From Bacteroidota bacterium (GTDB lineage Bacteria; Bacteroidota; Bacteroidia; Chitinophagales; Chitinophagaceae), in the NCBI GenBank assembly GCA_947457075.1, contig CANGUG010000007.1, positions 62,001 to 126,000 on the forward strand: a stretch of DNA of 64,000 nt, read 5' to 3'. Shown here in pieces: positions 61,189 through 64,000 of the stretch (within the stretch, counting starts at the first letter, position 1; every line of letters begins with the position of its first letter). The notes beneath the pieces were generated by a model. That model saw only the letters and a program-made list of their open reading frames with translations. It was not told the origin of the DNA and searched no databases. Both the position numbers and the translations under genes were made by a program.

Positions 61189-62529
61189 TTAATATATTCC
61201 TCCAAAATACTGGACTATAAATTTGTACAATATCAACAGGGGGAGTATTTCGAAAGCACAAAGGTAAAGAAAAAAATGAAAGGAAGAGATATGTAATTTG
61301 TTCCTAACAGATGTTAATGAAAATAGGTACCTATAAAGGAATAAGAGGATGCTTAGGACCGCTCCGCAACCTATGGCTATTGGATAATAGGCGGGTTGGG
61401 CAAAGGCCAATATTAAGATAAAGGGCAAAAGCAAAATACCTAACACTTTGTTAATCATATACACTACAAATATATAAGTGCTTATTAGGTCCCTTACACT
61501 AAATACATATCCTACTATTTGTAAGCAAACGTATTTACCCAAATACAATAGCGTGAAAAAAATGCAGATATACAAATAAGCAAGCCAAAAAGAAATAGGC
61601 AATAAATGTCTATTAAAAATAAGTAAAGTGGACATCAGTGAAAAGCTAAGTATAAACCCAATATTGGAGGCCAGGGAGGCAAAACTATTTTGAATCAACT
61701 GCTCCCTATTTTGCAATACGCGCATGGAAGATTGACTAAACTGACTAAATAATTTTACATAATACTGTGGATATATATTATTAATCAAACCATAAATCAA
61801 GATTAAACCAATGATTAAATAAAATAACCAATCCTTGTCTGGCAAAGAAAAGCGCTGTTCCACTCTAAATAGGGCAGTATTGTTTTTAGAAGGGTTGGAG
61901 GATTTAAAATAAAGCGCAAACCCTGTATTTTGCTGAGCATAAAAATTTTTATACGCGCTGATGATATCTACCAAAGTATCCCCTGTTTTTTCATGCAGCA
62001 ATTGAAAATACCAAGCATCCGCTTTTTGATAGGTTGAAGGAATCGCCTGAATGTATTTTACTTTTATGGTATCCTTTTGTTTTAGTGTATCGGCCTTTTG
62101 TTGAGAAGTATCTTTGAGCAAATCAATACTTTCTTTTCTAGTAGAATCCTTATTAGCCGACTTCGCTTTTTTGTCCGACTTGGTTTTTTTGTCAGACTTT
62201 TCTTTATTAGCTGATTTATCCTTGTTCTCAGATTTTTCCTTATTCTCAGATTTTTCCTTATTGTCTGTGGCGGTTTTCTTTTCCGATTTTGCTTTCTTTT
62301 CGTTCGTTGCTTTTTTCTCTGATATAGTTTTATTAGCTGTTGTACCTTTTTGTGCTGTCTTACTTTTTTTATCTACCGATGCCTTCTTGTTGGTTGATGA
62401 TTTTTTTGATTCTACTTTTTGCTTTTCTGTTACTTTTTTTTGAGGCAATACACTATCATTTTGCCCATTTACATTTAGTAAAATGCAGCAAAATGTAATT
62501 AAAAGGGCTGGTTTTAGGATAGACATCAT
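61189..62529 (-). CDS. DUF4271 membrane protein with a long lysine-rich repeat region
   Basis: The ~446-residue protein starts with a signal peptide (SILKPALLITFCCILLNVNG). A ~100-residue Lys/Ser/Thr/Asn-rich region follows, made of six-residue units such as SENKEK, SANKEK and SDKKTK, and then a membrane domain with about six to seven hydrophobic segments (DUF4271). The function is unknown. The frame reaches 62553, but an exact -7 element (minus strand TATTTTTG, 62535-62542) lies between that ATG and those at 62529/62526. I therefore choose 62529, which gives a nearly leaderless mRNA. It precedes hemD, probably in the same operon. Confidence 0.82.
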   Translation of the reverse strand: MMSILKPALLITFCCILLNVNGQNDSVLPQKKVTEKQKVESKKSSTNKKASVDKKSKTAQKGTTANKTISEKKATNEKKAKSEKKTATDNKEKSENKEKSENKDKSANKEKSDKKTKSDKKAKSANKDSTRKESIDLLKDTSQQKADTLKQKDTIKVKYIQAIPSTYQKADAWYFQLLHEKTGDTLVDIISAYKNFYAQQNTGFALYFKSSNPSKNNTALFRVEQRFSLPDKDWLFYLIIGLILIYGLINNIYPQYYVKLFSQFSQSSMRVLQNREQLIQNSFASLASNIGFILSFSLMSTLLIFNRHLLPISFWLAYLYICIFFTLLYLGKYVCLQIVGYVFSVRDLISTYIFVVYMINKVLGILLLPFILILAFAQPAYYPIAIGCGAVLSILLFLYRYLFSLTSVRNKLHISSFHFFLYLCAFEILPLLILYKFIVQYFGGIY

Positions 62530-62534
62530 TTTTG

Positions 62535-62542
62535 CAAAAATA
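62535..62542 (-). promoter_or_regulatory. Promoter -7 element for the DUF4271 operon
   Basis: The minus strand reads TATTTTTG, an exact match, 5 bases before ATG 62529 (8 before ATG 62526). Confidence 0.6.
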
Positions 62543-62574
62543 AGTATAGTCATGCAGAATTAGTAACTAATAGT

Positions 62575-62582
62575 TAGCTTTG
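62575..62582 (+). promoter_or_regulatory. Promoter -7 element for hemW
   Basis: TAGCTTTG is an exact TAnnTTTG match, 16 bases before the hemW ATG. Just upstream TTAGTAACTAA (62560-62570) is a small dyad. Confidence 0.6.
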
Positions 62583-62598
62583 TTATCCAACCATCATT

Positions 62599-63723
62599 AT
62601 GTCAGGTATTTATATTCATATTCCTTTTTGCAGAAAAGCCTGTCACTATTGTAATTTCCATTTTTCAACTCAGGTGCAACATATTGATGATTTTGTAGAA
62701 GCGCTCTTGCATGAAATTGAACTTCAAAAAGCCTATTTAAACACCCCTGTTGAAACGATCTATTTTGGAGGCGGTACCCCTTCCCTATTACAGGAAATTC
62801 ATTTAACTAAAATAATTGGTGCAGTTCATAAACACTACTCCATCGCACCCCAGGTTGAATTTACTTTAGAAGCCAATCCCGATGATATCAATGAAAATAA
62901 AATACAGCTATGGAAATCGGTGGGTATTAATCGGCTTAGTATAGGGATTCAAAGTTTTCAAAACGAGGCATTGGCTTGGATGAATCGCGCGCACAATACC
63001 CAACAATCCATTGAAGCCATTGAAATAGCAAAAGCAGCGGGTATTCATAATATTAGTGCCGATTTAATTTATGGGACGCCCCATTTGTCGGATGAAGCTT
63101 TGATAAAGGATATTGAACTATTAAATAAATACGAGATCCCGCATATTTCTTGCTATGCATTAACCGTGGAAGAGAAAACTGCTTTGCACCATTTAATACA
63201 AGAAAAGAAAATGGATAATGTAGATGCTGAAAAGCAAGCCAGGCACTTTGACTTGATAGTGGCTCAATTAAATAATAAAGGGTATGAGCATTATGAAATT
63301 TCAAATTTTGCCCGACCAGGTCATAGAAGCATGCACAATAGCAATTATTGGAAGGGCATTCCTTACTTAGGTTTGGGCCCTTCAGCGCACTCTTATAATA
63401 TTAAAACAAGACAATGGAATGTTTCCAATAATCATTTATATATTCAGTCCATTCAGGAGGGGAATATTCCTTTTGAAATAGAGACCTTGGATACAGCTAC
63501 TAGTTTCAATGAATACATGATGATTTCATTGAGGCTTATGGAAGGGGTTGAGTTAGCTGAAATTGAAAAACGCTTTGGACCAGCTTATCTAGCACATACA
63601 CAAATGGTACAAGCAAACTTATTCGCTGAGGGTAAATTAGCGCCTACGATTACGGGTTTTGCCATAGCAAAAAATGCAAGGTTCTTAGCCGACGGCATTG
63701 CAAGTGAGTTTTTTATCGTGTAG
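62599..63723 (+). CDS. hemW: Radical SAM haem chaperone HemW
   Basis: HemW binds haem and delivers it to acceptor proteins; it is related to coproporphyrinogen dehydrogenase HemN but lacks that activity. The 374-residue protein has the radical SAM cluster motif CRKACHYC (Cys11, Cys15, Cys18) with no fourth Cys after it, as in HemW rather than HemN. FGGGTPS, LEANPDD and the SIGIQSF and ADLIYGTP segments complete the barrel, followed by the HemN-like C-terminal domain. hemD lies divergently within 1.5 kb. Confidence 0.94.
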   Translation: MSGIYIHIPFCRKACHYCNFHFSTQVQHIDDFVEALLHEIELQKAYLNTPVETIYFGGGTPSLLQEIHLTKIIGAVHKHYSIAPQVEFTLEANPDDINENKIQLWKSVGINRLSIGIQSFQNEALAWMNRAHNTQQSIEAIEIAKAAGIHNISADLIYGTPHLSDEALIKDIELLNKYEIPHISCYALTVEEKTALHHLIQEKKMDNVDAEKQARHFDLIVAQLNNKGYEHYEISNFARPGHRSMHNSNYWKGIPYLGLGPSAHSYNIKTRQWNVSNNHLYIQSIQEGNIPFEIETLDTATSFNEYMMISLRLMEGVELAEIEKRFGPAYLAHTQMVQANLFAEGKLAPTITGFAIAKNARFLADGIASEFFIV

Positions 63724-63732
63724 GTAAAGAGA

Positions 63733-64000
63733 TTATTTTAAAATCTTCTCCATCTCTTTAAATGAAGTGCCAGGATCTGCACCCTCCCACAAAATTGAAT
63801 ATATGGTCCTAATAATGGGAAGATCAATTTCCATACATTCATTTATGGCCATGATACATTTACATGCATTGTAGCCTTCAGCCACCATATTCATTTCTAG
63901 CTCGGCGGAACGAACAGAATAGCCTTTACCAATCATGTTTCCAAAAGTTCTATTTCTACTATGTAAGGAGTAACAAGTCACCAACAAATCGCCTAAATAA
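63733..64000 (-). CDS. gpsA: Glycerol-3-phosphate dehydrogenase (NAD(P)+), C-terminal fragment
   Basis: The frame is open to the window edge, so the N-terminal part lies beyond 64000. The ~88 visible residues include the GpsA signature LGDLLVTCYSLHSRNRTFG and GYNACKCIMAINECMEIDLPI, ending in KILK. GpsA reduces dihydroxyacetone phosphate to sn-glycerol-3-phosphate for phospholipid synthesis. It is convergent with hemW, with 9 bases between. Confidence 0.93.
   Translation of the reverse strand, partial: YLGDLLVTCYSLHSRNRTFGNMIGKGYSVRSAELEMNMVAEGYNACKCIMAINECMEIDLPIIRTIYSILWEGADPGTSFKEMEKILK

Noticed and set aside
62114..62443. Plus-strand Phe/Leu-rich ORF opposite DUF4271
   Set aside because: It is the mirror of the lysine-rich repeat codons on the minus strand and has no independent signals.

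Overview
The window reads as an AT-rich chromosomal segment of a Bacteroidota bacterium. A Chitinophagales/Chitinophagaceae-like lineage is an inference from gene content, not a measured placement. The evidence is a complete type IX secretion core (gldKLMN), Bacteroidota-type families (DUF3098, DUF3108, DUF4271, DUF4783), an AtpB with a long exported N-terminus, absence of Shine-Dalgarno-like leaders, and many start codons preceded by the Bacteroidota -7 element TAnnTTTG. I see no tRNA, rRNA, CRISPR array, insertion sequence or prophage. Coding density is high and no gene-free stretch exceeds 300 bases.

Layout. 1-13 kb: the tail of a RecQ helicase, a response regulator, ruvB, a DPP-IV-type peptidase, leuS, then the co-directional run ftsX, DUF3098, uppP, an MFS transporter and a metallo-beta-lactamase-fold hydrolase, followed by DUF3108 and a flippase-like membrane protein. 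13-21 kb: ruvC, a HIT protein, greA, a 2-hydroxyacid dehydrogenase, rsmA, pdxA, two exported proteins (one LolA-like) and an ABC exporter pair. 21-30 kb: the ATP synthase operon atpB-E-F-H-A (no gamma gene), an MsbA-like ABC exporter, the (p)ppGpp enzyme Rel/SpoT and purA. 31-39 kb: an acidic low-complexity protein, a lytic transglycosylase, gatA, rplS, rny, zapA, a coiled-coil protein and pheT. 39-53 kb: dnaB, rsmE, a GNAT-like protein, dnaX, a SUI1-type factor, DUF4783, gpmI, a haem-binding protein, engB, a second ABC exporter, DUF2721 and uvrC. 53-64 kb: gldKLMN, a thioredoxin-domain YyaL protein, hemD, DUF4271, hemW and the start-side-truncated gpsA.

How the genes work together. Most genes are housekeeping: replication and repair (dnaB, dnaX, ruvB, ruvC, uvrC, recQ), translation (leuS, pheT, gatA, rplS, rsmA, rsmE, engB), cell envelope and division (ftsX, uppP, zapA, transglycosylase, LolA-like), energy (atp operon, gpmI) and haem synthesis (hemD, hemW). 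The gldKLMN cluster builds the periplasmic ring and the proton-driven motor of type IX secretion.

The most interesting signals are regulatory and recoding. (1) A run of ten A residues lies in dnaX just after the clamp-loader domains; both alternative frames stop within a few codons, as expected for slippage that makes a gamma-like short subunit. (2) Five DnaA-box-like repeats, all in one orientation, lie upstream of dnaB. (3) Several genes have the -7 element only 4-8 bases before ATG, predicting leaderless mRNAs. (4) Terminator-like hairpins lie in the greA leader and between atpE and atpF. (5) A degenerate hexanucleotide array abuts the engB stop. (6) A long inverted repeat fills the ruvC/HIT gap. 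(7) The zapA-rny gap holds a possible 6S-like RNA. All are sequence predictions.
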